A DNA stretch of 64,000 nt from Bifidobacterium mellis (lineage in GTDB: Bacteria; Actinomycetota; Actinomycetes; Actinomycetales; Bifidobacteriaceae): assembly GCF_000967265.1 (NCBI RefSeq), contig NZ_KQ033885.1:1407538-1471537 (forward strand). The letters are read 5' to 3'. The translations under genes and the position numbers were made by a program. The notes beneath the pieces were generated by a model, which was not told the DNA's origin, did not search any database, and saw nothing but the letters and a program-made list of their open reading frames with translations. Positions 43,999 to 52,865 of the stretch are shown piece after piece (within the stretch, counting starts at the first letter, position 1; each line of letters begins with the position of its first letter).

Positions 43999-45627
43999 TC
44001 AGACCAGCGGCTTGACCAGCGGGAAGGTGATGGTCTCGCGGATGGATGCACCGGTAAGGGCGATCAGCAGACGATCGATGCCCATGCCCATGCCGCCTGC
44101 TGGAGGCATGCCCACCCCCAGGGCCTCAAGGAAGTCCTCGTCAATGTCCATGGCCTCGACATCGCCGCGGCTGGCCATCTTGGCCTGCTCGACGAACCGC
44201 TGCCGCTGGACCACCGGATCGTTGAGCTCCGAATAGCCCGTGGCCAGCTCGAACCCGCGCACGTAAAGGTCCCACTTCTCGACCACGCCCGGCTTGGTGC
44301 GGTGGGCCTTGACCAGGGGCGAGGTCTCGACCGGGAAATCACGCACGAAGGTCGGCTCATACAGCTTGTCCTGCCAGAAGTGCTCCCAGAGGTGCTCGAC
44401 CAGCTTGCCGTGGTTCTCGGCCGGCTCCTCCTCCAGGCCCAGTTTGTCAGCAATGGTCCGAAGATGGTCCACGCTGGTCTGCGGGGTGATCTCCTCGCCC
44501 AGGGATTCGGAAAGGGACTCATACATGCTGATCTGATGCCAATCGCCGCCGAAGTCGTATTGGCTGCCATCCTTCAGGGTCACCGTCAGCGAACCTGCCG
44601 TGGCCATGGCCGCCTTCTGAATCAGCTCCTTGGTCAGCTCTCCGATGGTGTCATAGGTGCCGTAGGCCTGATAGGCCTCCAGCATGGTGAACTCCGGGGC
44701 ATGGGTGGCATCCACGCCCTCATTGCGGAAGTCGCGGTTGATCTCGAAGACCCGCTCAATGCCGCCGACCAGGCAGCGCTTGAGGAAGAGCTCAGGGGCG
44801 ATGCGCAGGTAGAGGTCGATGTCGAAGGCGTTCATATGCGTGGTGAATGGCCGGGCCGCAGCGCCGCCATGCACGGTCTGAAGCATGGGGGTCTCGACCT
44901 CCATGAAGTCGTGGTCCTCGAAGGTACGCCTCAGGGAGGAGACGGCCTTGGAACGGCGGCGGACCATGGCCCGCACATCCTCATCGGCGATCATGGCCAG
45001 GTAGGGCTTGCGGGTGCGCTGTTCCTCGGTCAGTTCCTTGTGAAGGGCGGGCAGGGGCTGCAGGGCCTTGGCCGCGATGTTCCACTCAGTGGCGAAGACG
45101 GAGAGTTCCCCGGTCTTGGAGGCGACCACACGGCCACGCAGGTAGAGGTGGTCGCCCAAGTCGACCAGCTGCTTGAAGCGCTTGAGAGAATCAGCGCCGA
45201 TCTCACGCTTGGAAACCATGCCCTGGATGCGCGTGCCGTCGCCTGCCGCCAGCTGGACGAAGCAGAGGCCGCCGCCGTTGCGCAGGAAGAGGACCCTGCC
45301 GGCGATGCCAACCACATCCTCGGTCTCCTGGCCAGGCTCAAGGCGGTCCTGATACTTACGGCGCACATCCTCAATGCGATCGGTCACATCCAGATGGACC
45401 GGGTAGGGCTCAATGCCCTCCTTGAGCATGAGAGCCCTCTTGGCCACACGCATGCGCACCTGTTCGGGATGGCCTTCAGCGCTGTCCGTCAGGTTGCCGG
45501 GATCAATGGCGTCATCCAACTGGGCGCCCTGATCGATCTTCTCCGTGATGGCCATATCCTGGTCGAGCAGCGCCTGAGCACGCTCGACCGTAGTCAGACG
45601 AGGGGTTTCTTCCGATGAGTCATTCAT
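43999..45627 (-). CDS. lysS: Lysyl-tRNA synthetase, class II
   Basis: LysRS charges tRNA-Lys. The 542-residue protein has the OB-fold anticodon-binding domain (about 95-205). The class II core follows: motif 1 FMEVETPMLQTVHGGAAARPF, motif 2 FRNEGVDATHAPEFTMLEAY, and motif 3 GMGMGIDRLLIALTG near the C-terminus. An N-terminal extension of about 60 residues (TVERAQALLDQDMAI) precedes the core. No strong ribosome site is visible before the ATG. It heads the lysS-ubiA-ubiA-gpmA run and is divergent from tRNA-Pro. Confidence 0.96.
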   Translation of the reverse strand: MNDSSEETPRLTTVERAQALLDQDMAITEKIDQGAQLDDAIDPGNLTDSAEGHPEQVRMRVAKRALMLKEGIEPYPVHLDVTDRIEDVRRKYQDRLEPGQETEDVVGIAGRVLFLRNGGGLCFVQLAAGDGTRIQGMVSKREIGADSLKRFKQLVDLGDHLYLRGRVVASKTGELSVFATEWNIAAKALQPLPALHKELTEEQRTRKPYLAMIADEDVRAMVRRRSKAVSSLRRTFEDHDFMEVETPMLQTVHGGAAARPFTTHMNAFDIDLYLRIAPELFLKRCLVGGIERVFEINRDFRNEGVDATHAPEFTMLEAYQAYGTYDTIGELTKELIQKAAMATAGSLTVTLKDGSQYDFGGDWHQISMYESLSESLGEEITPQTSVDHLRTIADKLGLEEEPAENHGKLVEHLWEHFWQDKLYEPTFVRDFPVETSPLVKAHRTKPGVVEKWDLYVRGFELATGYSELNDPVVQRQRFVEQAKMASRGDVEAMDIDEDFLEALGVGMPPAGGMGMGIDRLLIALTGASIRETITFPLVKPLV

Positions 45628-45718
45628 AAACTGCTATTTTACGCATGAGCCGGTACTTGGCCCAGGGTACCGTCGACCAGCAAGCGGTTGAACGGTCGCG
45701 CCGCGCAGACGATGGCGT

Positions 45719-45746
45719 TTGGCCGACGGTACGTGTACTATATAGA
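45719..45746 (+). promoter_or_regulatory. Promoter of tRNA-Pro
   Basis: TTGGCC (45719-45724) and TATAGA (45741-45746) are 16 bp apart and end nine bases before the tRNA. Confidence 0.45.
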
Positions 45747-45755
45747 ACGTTGTCA

Positions 45756-45829
<74 letters not shown>

Positions 45830-45840
45830 CAAATGCGATT

Positions 45841-45872
45841 AGAGGCCGGCAGATAATGCCGGCCTCTTCCTT
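45841..45872 (+). terminator. Intrinsic terminator after tRNA-Pro
   Basis: AGAGGCCGGCA (45841-45851) pairs perfectly with 45857-45867 around GATAA, followed by TCCTTATCCCT. Confidence 0.75.
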
Positions 45873-45951
45873 ATCCCTCTTAATTTTCTTACCGCATTTT
45901 TCACTGCGCGTGATTACTCGTCAAACTGCATGCAGCTGTGCTTGACTTCGG

Positions 45952-46851
45952 TCAGCTCATATCGGCCAAGGTGGGGAAGACCTGATGGTTGCCCACACGA
46001 CTGACCTTGATGGCGGCCGCCTTGTTGGCAAAATTCACCGCCTTCAGAAAATCCCCATGCTGGGCATAGTTGACCGCAAGGGCGCCGGCAAACACATCAC
46101 CGGCACAGACGGAGTCCAGTGCGTGGACCTTGACTGAGTCGATTTCGTAGATCTCCCCCTCATGCAAAACCACGCTCCCATCGGCACCCAGCTTGACGAT
46201 GACGGTCTTCGGCCCCATACCGGCTATGGCTTTGGCAGCCTTGACCGCCTCCACCTTGTCGGTCACATGAATACCGGTGATCCGCTCGGTCTCCTGCTGG
46301 TTGGGCGTGACACAATCAGCATAGGCGAGCGCCTCGGGGAAGAAACCGTCAGCCGGAGCGGGATCAAGGATGATGTACATGCCCTTGCGTCTGCCGGCCT
46401 TCAAAGCAGCCAGAACGGACTCGCGACTGGTCTCCAGCTGCATAAGCAGAACCGGAGCCTCCATCTGATCCAAGGCTGTATCCACTTCTGCGGCCGTGAT
46501 GGTGTCATTGGCGCCAAGGGTTCCCACCATGGTGTTCTCGGAGGTCTGATCGACCTGGACGATGAATGTTCCGGTCCCCTCATTGCCATTGCGCATGACG
46601 AACTGGGTATCGACTCCCCAATCGCTTAAATTGTCAAGCATCTGCTTGCCTGCGCCGTCCTCACCGACCGCGCCCAGCATGGCCACCTTGCCTCCCAACT
46701 TGGCTGCAGCCACGGCCTGATTCGAACCCTTCCCGCCCGGCAGCATGGTGATGCTCCTTGCCGTAGCCGTATCCCCGCGTCTGGGATAGCTGGTCACCAG
46801 GGCCTTGACATCCAGATTGATGCTGCCCAGTACTATGACGTCATAATGCAT
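45952..46851 (-). CDS. rbsK: Ribokinase-type PfkB sugar kinase
   Basis: This PfkB-family kinase of 299 residues probably phosphorylates ribose or a related pentose/ketose at a terminal hydroxyl. Seen are the N-terminal GSINLDVKA and PGGKGSNQAVAAAKLG of ribokinases, TPNQQETERITG, and the C-terminal signature DSVCAGDVFAGALAV. The anion-hole motif, usually GAGD, reads CAGD here; the catalytic Asp is kept. GAGGAG lies before the ATG. It follows the epimerase gene by 176 bp in the same direction and is the last gene of the lacI-epimerase-kinase unit. A non-ribose substrate is possible given the context. Confidence 0.84.
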   Translation of the reverse strand: MHYDVIVLGSINLDVKALVTSYPRRGDTATARSITMLPGGKGSNQAVAAAKLGGKVAMLGAVGEDGAGKQMLDNLSDWGVDTQFVMRNGNEGTGTFIVQVDQTSENTMVGTLGANDTITAAEVDTALDQMEAPVLLMQLETSRESVLAALKAGRRKGMYIILDPAPADGFFPEALAYADCVTPNQQETERITGIHVTDKVEAVKAAKAIAGMGPKTVIVKLGADGSVVLHEGEIYEIDSVKVHALDSVCAGDVFAGALAVNYAQHGDFLKAVNFANKAAAIKVSRVGNHQVFPTLADMS

Positions 46852-47027
46852 GATAATCTCCTCAAGATTGGTATGAATTTGCCGCTATCAGGCAAGGCTT
46901 CGCCTCACGCAGCGGCTCTCGGCCTTAGCGTGTGATGTGTTTTACAACTGGTTTGGACTCAGTCGGCAAGCATGCTGATGCGCAATAATCTGTTCATCAG
47001 TAACCGATCGAGAACAAGAAACGGATG

Positions 47028-47711
47028 TCAGACCTCTTGCGGGCCCACCGCCTCCTTGAAGAGTTCGCGCGTGGCGCGGACATTCTCAGCCAGGCTACGG
47101 CCTTCGCGGAATATGGCGCTGGTGCCTCCGATGAATCTGGTGGCTCCTCTGCGCACGCATTCAGGAATGGTCTGCCGGCCGATGTTCCCATCCACCTCAA
47201 TGGGGATATTCATGCCTCTGTTGCGGATTCGATCGGCCAAATCACTGATTTTGCCGTACATGGGCTCGATGAATCGCTGCCCTGCGAAGCCGGGATTGAC
47301 CGTCATCAGAATCACATAATCCGTGACGTCGTATACGTAGTCCAACACGTCCAGCGGCGTAGCCGGGCTGATGGCCACACCGGCCTTGAGACCTGCCTTA
47401 TGGATTGCCGTCAGAGTCCCCTGCAGGTTTCTGGTGGACTCTGCATGAATGGCGATTCCGGAAGCCCCGGCCAGAGCGAACATGTCAATATAGCGTTCCG
47501 GCCGCTCCACCATCATGTGCAGATCCAGCGGCTTGTCGGTAATGGCCCGCACCTTGTGTACGAAGTCGGGACCAAGGGTGAAGTTCGGAACGAACGATCC
47601 GTCCATCACATCGATATGGTAGAAATCAACACCCGCCGCATCGAGCTCCCTGACATCACGTTCCAGATTGCCCAGATCGGCGCACATGAGCGATGGCCCT
47701 ATTTCCAGCAT
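47028..47711 (-). CDS. Pentulose/hexulose-phosphate 3-epimerase (Rpe/AlsE family)
   Basis: This TIM-barrel epimerase of 227 residues acts on D-ribulose-5-phosphate or D-allulose-6-phosphate. Catalytic and metal residues are seen in IGPSLMCADLGNL, DFYHIDVMDGSFVPNFTLG (His and Asp ligands), the LDLHMMVERP segment, MTVNPGFAGQRFI and IEVDGNI with the second catalytic Asp. Placement in a sugar operon with its own LacI regulator, rather than in the housekeeping rpe position, argues for an AlsE-like or dedicated enzyme. GGAG precedes the ATG; the lacI stop is 12 bp upstream. Confidence 0.85.
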   Translation of the reverse strand: MLEIGPSLMCADLGNLERDVRELDAAGVDFYHIDVMDGSFVPNFTLGPDFVHKVRAITDKPLDLHMMVERPERYIDMFALAGASGIAIHAESTRNLQGTLTAIHKAGLKAGVAISPATPLDVLDYVYDVTDYVILMTVNPGFAGQRFIEPMYGKISDLADRIRNRGMNIPIEVDGNIGRQTIPECVRRGATRFIGGTSAIFREGRSLAENVRATRELFKEAVGPQEV

Positions 47712-47723
47712 TACATCTCCTAT

Positions 47724-48725
47724 TTACGCGCCCCTTGTCTGTGAGCTGTCACGAATGACAAGGTGCGGTTCGATTGAACGTTTCTGCGGCTTCCCCTTGC
47801 TGGACACTGTGCTTTCGAACAAATCCATGATCTGCTCGCCTATGTCCTCGGGAAGCTGATTGACCGTGCTCAGACGCGGCACGGAATATTCAGCCAGTTC
47901 AATGTCGTCATAGCCAAAGACCCGCATATCCCGGGGTATCCGGATTCCCAGGTCGGTACAGGCTCTCATGGCTCCGATGGCCAGAATGTCATCAGAGCAG
48001 AAGATGCCATCCACAGACCCCGGGTGATCCTCCAGGAAACCCTTTGCTGCCTGGTATCCGCCGGCCAGGGAGAAGGAAGTCGTCAGTTTGGCAACCGGCT
48101 TGGCCCCTGCCTCGGTGATCGCCTTCAGGTACCCGGCATACCGATCCTCGGAGCTTTTTTCCTGCTCAGGTCCCGATATGAACATGAGATGACTGCAGGA
48201 ACCCTGTCGGATCAGATACCTGGTGGCCTTGTACCCTCCCGCTCGGTGGTCCACATATAAGGCCGAATACGGATGCGAGAAACATGCCCGGTCCATAGTG
48301 AGCGTGAAGATGCCTTGGTTGTTGAGCTTGGTCAGATCCTCCTCATCAACGAACAAGGAGCTGATGATGGCCCCGCGGACTCGGATGCCCTCCATAAACC
48401 GCAGATAATAATCGACCTTATCGCGTTCATCCCTGCTGTTGCATAGATATATATGGAGTCCCCGCCGGTCAGCGGCCTGTTCTATCCTCTCTGACAAATC
48501 AGCAAAGTAGGGATTGCCCAGGCCGGGAACCAAGAGAGCGACCAAATCCGATGACTGCTCGGACAGGGTCCTTGCCACGAAGTTCGGCTGATATCCAAGC
48601 TTTTTGACTATGGCGTTGACCTTGCTTATTGTCGCATCACTGGCCCCTCCTTTCTTGTTGAGAATGCGCGACACGGTTGCTGTGGAAACACCGCTCAGCT
48701 CCGCAATATCCCTAATCGTCACCAT
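47724..48725 (-). CDS. LacI-family transcriptional regulator of the sugar/PTS module
   Basis: This ligand-responsive repressor of 333 residues starts with a classic LacI helix-turn-helix (TIRDIAELSGVSTATVSRIL). The hinge-helix segment follows (LGYQPNFVARTLSEQ), then a periplasmic-binding-protein-like effector domain. The start is the ATG at MVTIRDIA with AAGGA eight bases before it; an earlier in-frame start adds non-family residues. Palindromes of the form TAACCGGTTA occur about 60 bp upstream of this gene and right at the promoter of the PTS gene. These are LacI-type operators, so it likely represses both its own operon and the transporter until a sugar phosphate or sugar is present. Confidence 0.9.
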   Translation of the reverse strand: MVTIRDIAELSGVSTATVSRILNKKGGASDATISKVNAIVKKLGYQPNFVARTLSEQSSDLVALLVPGLGNPYFADLSERIEQAADRRGLHIYLCNSRDERDKVDYYLRFMEGIRVRGAIISSLFVDEEDLTKLNNQGIFTLTMDRACFSHPYSALYVDHRAGGYKATRYLIRQGSCSHLMFISGPEQEKSSEDRYAGYLKAITEAGAKPVAKLTTSFSLAGGYQAAKGFLEDHPGSVDGIFCSDDILAIGAMRACTDLGIRIPRDMRVFGYDDIELAEYSVPRLSTVNQLPEDIGEQIMDLFESTVSSKGKPQKRSIEPHLVIRDSSQTRGA

Positions 48726-48783
48726 CAGTCGATCCTTATATCTTTGCGATGGAGGGCCCTGCATGGGATGGATTCCCTGGGCC

Positions 48784-48793
48784 TAACCGGTTA
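48784..48793. promoter_or_regulatory. LacI-type operator upstream of the regulator gene
   Basis: A perfect palindrome TAACCGGTTA is followed within 11 bp by a related GGTTAAACCGG (48800-48810). It matches the core of the operator in front of the PTS gene, 1.66 kb away. It suggests autoregulation of lacI-epimerase-kinase. Confidence 0.6.
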
Positions 48794-48840
48794 CTTCAGG
48801 TTAAACCGGAGACGTGATTTCAGCGAGGTTTCCAGGACTT

Positions 48841-50415
48841 CTATAGACCGGAGGCATCACCCCCGACTCCAGCTCCTTCCGGCTCGCCCGAGCGCTTGCC
48901 GGCAGGAGGCAAAGAAGGTGATGAAGATTCCTCGGCTGCGGCGACTCCACTCTGTGCGGAAACCGAACCAGCCCCAGGGGCGGCATCGAGCTGGTCAACA
49001 GCAACCGAACCGACACTGATTCCTGCTGCCGCCTCCCTGCGAAGCCTCCTGATATACCAGGCGAAAAGTGCAATGTAAGCCAACAGAGCCAACAGAGCCA
49101 GACCGATGGTTTTCAGATCGAGGGTACGAACCGCATTGCCGATCAGCATGGCCAGCATCTTCTCCAGCGGATCTGAATCCACGGCCGAGAACATCTCGTT
49201 CTTGCCCAGCCCGGCGGGGAAGACACCCATAGTCTTCGAAGTCTGGGTCAGGAAGGGCGATATCAGGCTTGCGGCCCAAAGGAAGAGGGGAATCATGATG
49301 GTTCCTATCAGGGTCATTCTCACCACCTTGCCCCTGGCTCCTATGAGGAGCGAGGGCGCCAGTACGGTGAGGATGATCCCTCCGAGAGGCAATACCGAAT
49401 TGCCGGGAAGGATCATGGCAATCAGGAGCAGGATGGGCGCCAGGATGTTGGCCACAGCCCAGAGCTCGGCCCGGGAGGCCAGGATGGGCCAATCAATGGC
49501 GATATACAGCTTGCGCCCCTTCATGCGACGCTCCATGAAAGAGGTGACCCCCTGGGATAGGGGACCGATAGCGGGAGCGAACCAGTCCCCTACGACTCCG
49601 AATAGCTCCAGGCAGACACCGGAGGAGAATGCCAGTGCGCAGATATGGGCGGCATCCTGGCGACCTAGAAGACCCACGAATACGCCCAAATATGCGCCTA
49701 TGGCCCCCTTGCTTCCCAGGAATCCGATCTTCTTGTTCAGGGTCTCGGCATCGAAGTCGAACCGATCGATGAAAGGCAGGACCTTGCTGATCAGACGGTC
49801 AAGGAGGACAACCACTGGAGTGACCAACAGGGCAGGGTGTGCCGTGGTGGTGATGTTGTCCTGATCATAGCCAAGCAGATCATCAATGGTGGGCTTCATG
49901 GCATCAGCGTTGAACAGCATCAAGGCATAGATGAAGACCACGAAAACGGACATGAGGAAGAAGTTCCCGCCGGCGCTCCAGTTGATGAGAAGACCGAGTA
50001 TGGATACATTCCAGATGTTGAACAGATCGACGTTCAGGGTGTTGGTGAGCTTCAAGGCCAGCATGACCAGATTGGTCACAATGCAGATAAGAGCGAAATA
50101 GAGCGTGTACAACGAGCTCCAGGTGATGACGGCGATGGGTGCCCAGCCCAGATCCGTGACCGACAGCTGAAGGCCGGTATAACGCACGAAAGCCTTGAGA
50201 GCCGGACTGAAGGTGTTGGTCAACAGCCCAATGACCGCACTCATGCCGGTCAGGGCCATGGCCATTCTCAAACCGCCTTCAAACGCCTTGGACAGTTTGA
50301 CGCCGAAGGCCAGCGACAACAGGGTGATGATGAAGAACATCATGGCCGCGCCGCCCAGACCTATGAACCAATTGAAACCGTGGTCCAGGGCCTGCACAAC
50401 TGAATCGAGATTCAT
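48841..50415 (-). CDS. PTS system galactitol-type IIC component
   Basis: The 524-residue integral membrane protein of the EIIC-GatC/SgcC family is the membrane channel of a phosphotransferase uptake system. It begins MNLDSVVQALDHGFNWFIGLGG, and the conserved LTNTLNVDLFNIWNVSILG is in the first third. Family hallmarks in the middle are GFLGSKGAIGAYLG and ALAFSSGVCLELFGVVGDWFAP. The last 60 residues are a low-complexity Ala/Ser/Pro tail outside the family. GGAGG lies 12 bases upstream of the ATG. The matching IIA and IIB genes are not adjacent, which is unusual. With the epimerase and ribokinase-like kinase downstream, a pentitol, hexitol or ketose substrate is inferred. Confidence 0.85.
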   Translation of the reverse strand: MNLDSVVQALDHGFNWFIGLGGAAMMFFIITLLSLAFGVKLSKAFEGGLRMAMALTGMSAVIGLLTNTFSPALKAFVRYTGLQLSVTDLGWAPIAVITWSSLYTLYFALICIVTNLVMLALKLTNTLNVDLFNIWNVSILGLLINWSAGGNFFLMSVFVVFIYALMLFNADAMKPTIDDLLGYDQDNITTTAHPALLVTPVVVLLDRLISKVLPFIDRFDFDAETLNKKIGFLGSKGAIGAYLGVFVGLLGRQDAAHICALAFSSGVCLELFGVVGDWFAPAIGPLSQGVTSFMERRMKGRKLYIAIDWPILASRAELWAVANILAPILLLIAMILPGNSVLPLGGIILTVLAPSLLIGARGKVVRMTLIGTIMIPLFLWAASLISPFLTQTSKTMGVFPAGLGKNEMFSAVDSDPLEKMLAMLIGNAVRTLDLKTIGLALLALLAYIALFAWYIRRLRREAAAGISVGSVAVDQLDAAPGAGSVSAQSGVAAAEESSSPSLPPAGKRSGEPEGAGVGGDASGL

Positions 50416-50448
50416 GGTGCTGCAATACCTCCTTGTACGACAACGATT

Positions 50449-50464
50449 GCGTAACCGGTTACTC
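50449..50464. promoter_or_regulatory. LacI-type operator at the PTS IIC promoter
   Basis: GCGTAACCGGTTACTC contains the perfect 12-bp palindrome GTAACCGGTTAC (50451-50462). It lies immediately downstream of the TATAAG -10 element on the minus strand, where a bound repressor would block initiation. A near copy, CGAAACCGATTACTC, is at 50649-50663. Confidence 0.7.
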
Positions 50465-50469
50465 AAAGT

Positions 50470-50496
50470 CTTATACCATTCGTCGCGATCGCGCAA
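50470..50496 (-). promoter_or_regulatory. Putative promoter of the PTS IIC gene
   Basis: On the minus strand TTGCGC and TATAAG are 15 bp apart, just upstream of the LacI palindrome. The -35 spacing is short, so the promoter may need an activator. Confidence 0.4.
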
Positions 50497-50504
50497 GCAG
50501 CCGC

Positions 50505-50520
50505 TTGGCAAAAATGCCAA
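50505..50520. promoter_or_regulatory. Perfect palindrome upstream of the PTS IIC promoter
   Basis: TTGGCAAAAATGCCAA is an exact inverted repeat with a four-base spacer. It lies just upstream of the -35 box, in activator position. It differs from the LacI operator, so a second regulator may bind here. Confidence 0.45.
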
Positions 50521-50819
50521 TCACGACAGGCTCAGCACTTGATTTTTCATTGTCATTGCAGCGTTTTATGGATATTCAGAAAGTCGCGACACCATTTGGA
50601 CAAACCGTCGTTTCCGCCTTTGACGTCATTGCTTATCCCGCTAGATTACGAAACCGATTACTCTTTGTCCATAGATAACGGATGTCGCTGACTGTGAGCA
50701 AGCCGACCCGGACCCGCAGTTCCCCGCAGAAGTTCAAGCCGTAGAATGTATATGAATAATCGACGCATCGTATGATCGCGTGCATCACGATTCCATCATT
50801 GATGACGAGCGGAGGCCAC

Positions 50820-52853
50820 ATGGACGAGGTCGGTTGGCAGGACAGCAAGCAGAAAGAGCCTCAACAGTCCTACATGCAACCGGACGGCAGCTTCGGCACC
50901 CAAGCCTTCCTGGACGGACTGGATGCCATCTTCAACGTCGGCAAGGCCCGTGATCAGGCCGAACCCTACCTGCAGCAGGCGCTGGTGGATGCGGAGAATG
51001 CGGGCGACGACGCCGGGCTACTGACCGTGCTGAACGAAACCATGGGCTTCTACCGGTCCCAGGGCCGCCACCAGGAGAATATGTGGATGATCCAGCGCGC
51101 CATCGAACTGGCCTCGCGCATGCGCATCGAGGGGTCCGAGGCCTGGACGACCACCCTGATCAATGCAGCCACAGGTCTGCGGGCGGCCAAGAAGTACGAC
51201 CAGGCTGAGGACCTCTACCGGCAGGCGCTTGCCTCCGCAGCCAAAACCCTCGGGCCCAAGGACCGGCGGCTGGCGGCCCTGCACAACAACCTGTCCATGC
51301 TCTACAGCGAAACCGACCGGCCCGACCAGGCCGAACAGGAGCTGCGCCAGGCCATGGACATCCTGGAGACTTCCAGTACTGATCCTTCCCGGGATCTGGA
51401 TCTGGCCTCCACCCACACCAATCTTGCCCTCCTGCTCATGCAGCGCAAGGACAATCCGCAGGCTCTGCGAGAGGCCTGGGACCAGGCCCGCACAGCCCTG
51501 GACATCTATCGAACCGGCCACCTGGAAAATAGCGCACACTATGCCTCGGCCCTGGCTGGCTTTGCCCAGGTCTGCTACATGACCGGGCGCTTCGGCCAGT
51601 CGGCGGACACCTACCGAAGGGCCCTGGCCATCATCGAGGACCGGTACGGCAAGGGCAGCGACTATTACCAGATCACCAAGGCCAATCTGGACCAGGCCCA
51701 GGCCGCCGCGGAAGCAGCCGGGGACAAGGACCAATCCAAGCAGGCCGACGAAGCAGCATCCAGCCAGCCGAAAGCCAGCTCAGATCGGACCCCGGCCAGA
51801 AATCACAGCAGTGACAACGATCGGCATGGCTCCCAGCCGGATATTCAGGGACTGGACCTGGCCAAGGCCTACTGGGAGCAGGTGGGCCGTCCCATGCTGG
51901 AGGAACGCTACCCCCAATATCGCGGCCGGATCGCCGTAGGCCTGATGGGCCATGGCTCGGACTGCTACGGCTTTGACGATGCCATCTCCCGGGACCACGA
52001 TTTCGGCCCTGGCTTCTGCCTGTGGCTGACCAGCGAGGATTATCGGGCCATTGGCGACCAGCTGCAGAAGGACTACGAGGCCCTGCCCACCGAATTCATG
52101 GGGTTCGGTTCGAGAACCGACAGCGTCAGAGCCAAGGGAGCCGACCGCCGCGTGGGCGTCTTCGAGATCGGCGCCTTCTTCGAATCCCTGACCGGCTACC
52201 GTCAGGCTCCCCCGGAAGGTCACCCCCACGAGTGGCTGCTCCTGGACGAGGCCACGCTGGCGGCGGCCACCAATGGCAGGATCTTCGCGGATCCTCTGGG
52301 ACAGATGCTGGCCACCCGGCAGGGGTTCAAGGCCATGCCCGACGATGTGCGCTTCTGCCTAATCTCCCGCCGGCTGGGCATGATCGCCCAAGCAGGCCAG
52401 TACAACCTGCCGCGGAGCCTGCAGCGTGGCGACGGGGCTGCAGCCATGCTGTCGATCAACGAATTCATCAAGGCCTGCGCCTCCCTGATCTTCCTGATCA
52501 ACAATCCGCTGACCGTCGGGTATCTGCCCTATTACAAGTGGACCTTCGCGGCCCTGCGGCGGCTGAGCAGACGAATGGCCACCAGGCTGGCCGACCTGAC
52601 CGAGCAACTGGAGGACATCCTGCGCCTGGCATCGGCTGCCTGCTACGGGGGGCAAGGCTTCGGCGAGGGCGGCAAGGGAGCCCGGCCGGCCGCCGAACGC
52701 GTCACCGAGCTTGTGGAGTCCATCTGCGCAAGAATCGTAGAAGAGTTGCAGGCGGAGGGCTTGACCAACAGCACGGAAACCTTCCTGGAATGGCAGCGCC
52801 CCTATGTCGAGGCCCACATCTCCAGCGACGATCCGGTTCTGCACAGCATCTGA
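50820..52853 (+). CDS. TPR-repeat protein fused to a DUF4037 nucleotidyltransferase-like domain
   Basis: This cytoplasmic protein has 677 residues and two parts. Residues about 20-300 are tetratricopeptide repeats (LINAATGLRAAKKYDQAEDL, LHNNLSMLYSETDRPDQAEQ, ASALAGFAQVCYMTGRFGQS), a protein-binding scaffold. After a Ser/Gln/Asp-rich linker comes a DUF4037 domain. Near residues 375-392 it reads GHGSDCYGFDDAISRDHDFG, that is GS-11x-DxD, which is a complete nucleotidyltransferase-fold metal motif. Substrate and reaction are unknown. GGAGG lies before the ATG. A DUF4125 gene follows by 12 bp with a strong ribosome site, so the two form a unit. It is divergent from the PTS gene. Confidence 0.78.
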   Translation: MDEVGWQDSKQKEPQQSYMQPDGSFGTQAFLDGLDAIFNVGKARDQAEPYLQQALVDAENAGDDAGLLTVLNETMGFYRSQGRHQENMWMIQRAIELASRMRIEGSEAWTTTLINAATGLRAAKKYDQAEDLYRQALASAAKTLGPKDRRLAALHNNLSMLYSETDRPDQAEQELRQAMDILETSSTDPSRDLDLASTHTNLALLLMQRKDNPQALREAWDQARTALDIYRTGHLENSAHYASALAGFAQVCYMTGRFGQSADTYRRALAIIEDRYGKGSDYYQITKANLDQAQAAAEAAGDKDQSKQADEAASSQPKASSDRTPARNHSSDNDRHGSQPDIQGLDLAKAYWEQVGRPMLEERYPQYRGRIAVGLMGHGSDCYGFDDAISRDHDFGPGFCLWLTSEDYRAIGDQLQKDYEALPTEFMGFGSRTDSVRAKGADRRVGVFEIGAFFESLTGYRQAPPEGHPHEWLLLDEATLAAATNGRIFADPLGQMLATRQGFKAMPDDVRFCLISRRLGMIAQAGQYNLPRSLQRGDGAAAMLSINEFIKACASLIFLINNPLTVGYLPYYKWTFAALRRLSRRMATRLADLTEQLEDILRLASAACYGGQGFGEGGKGARPAAERVTELVESICARIVEELQAEGLTNSTETFLEWQRPYVEAHISSDDPVLHSI

Positions 52854-52865
52854 AAGGAGCCAAGG

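Noticed and set aside
44302-45618. 438-codon plus-strand frame opposite lysS
   Set aside because: Antisense of class II synthetase motifs; no start signals.
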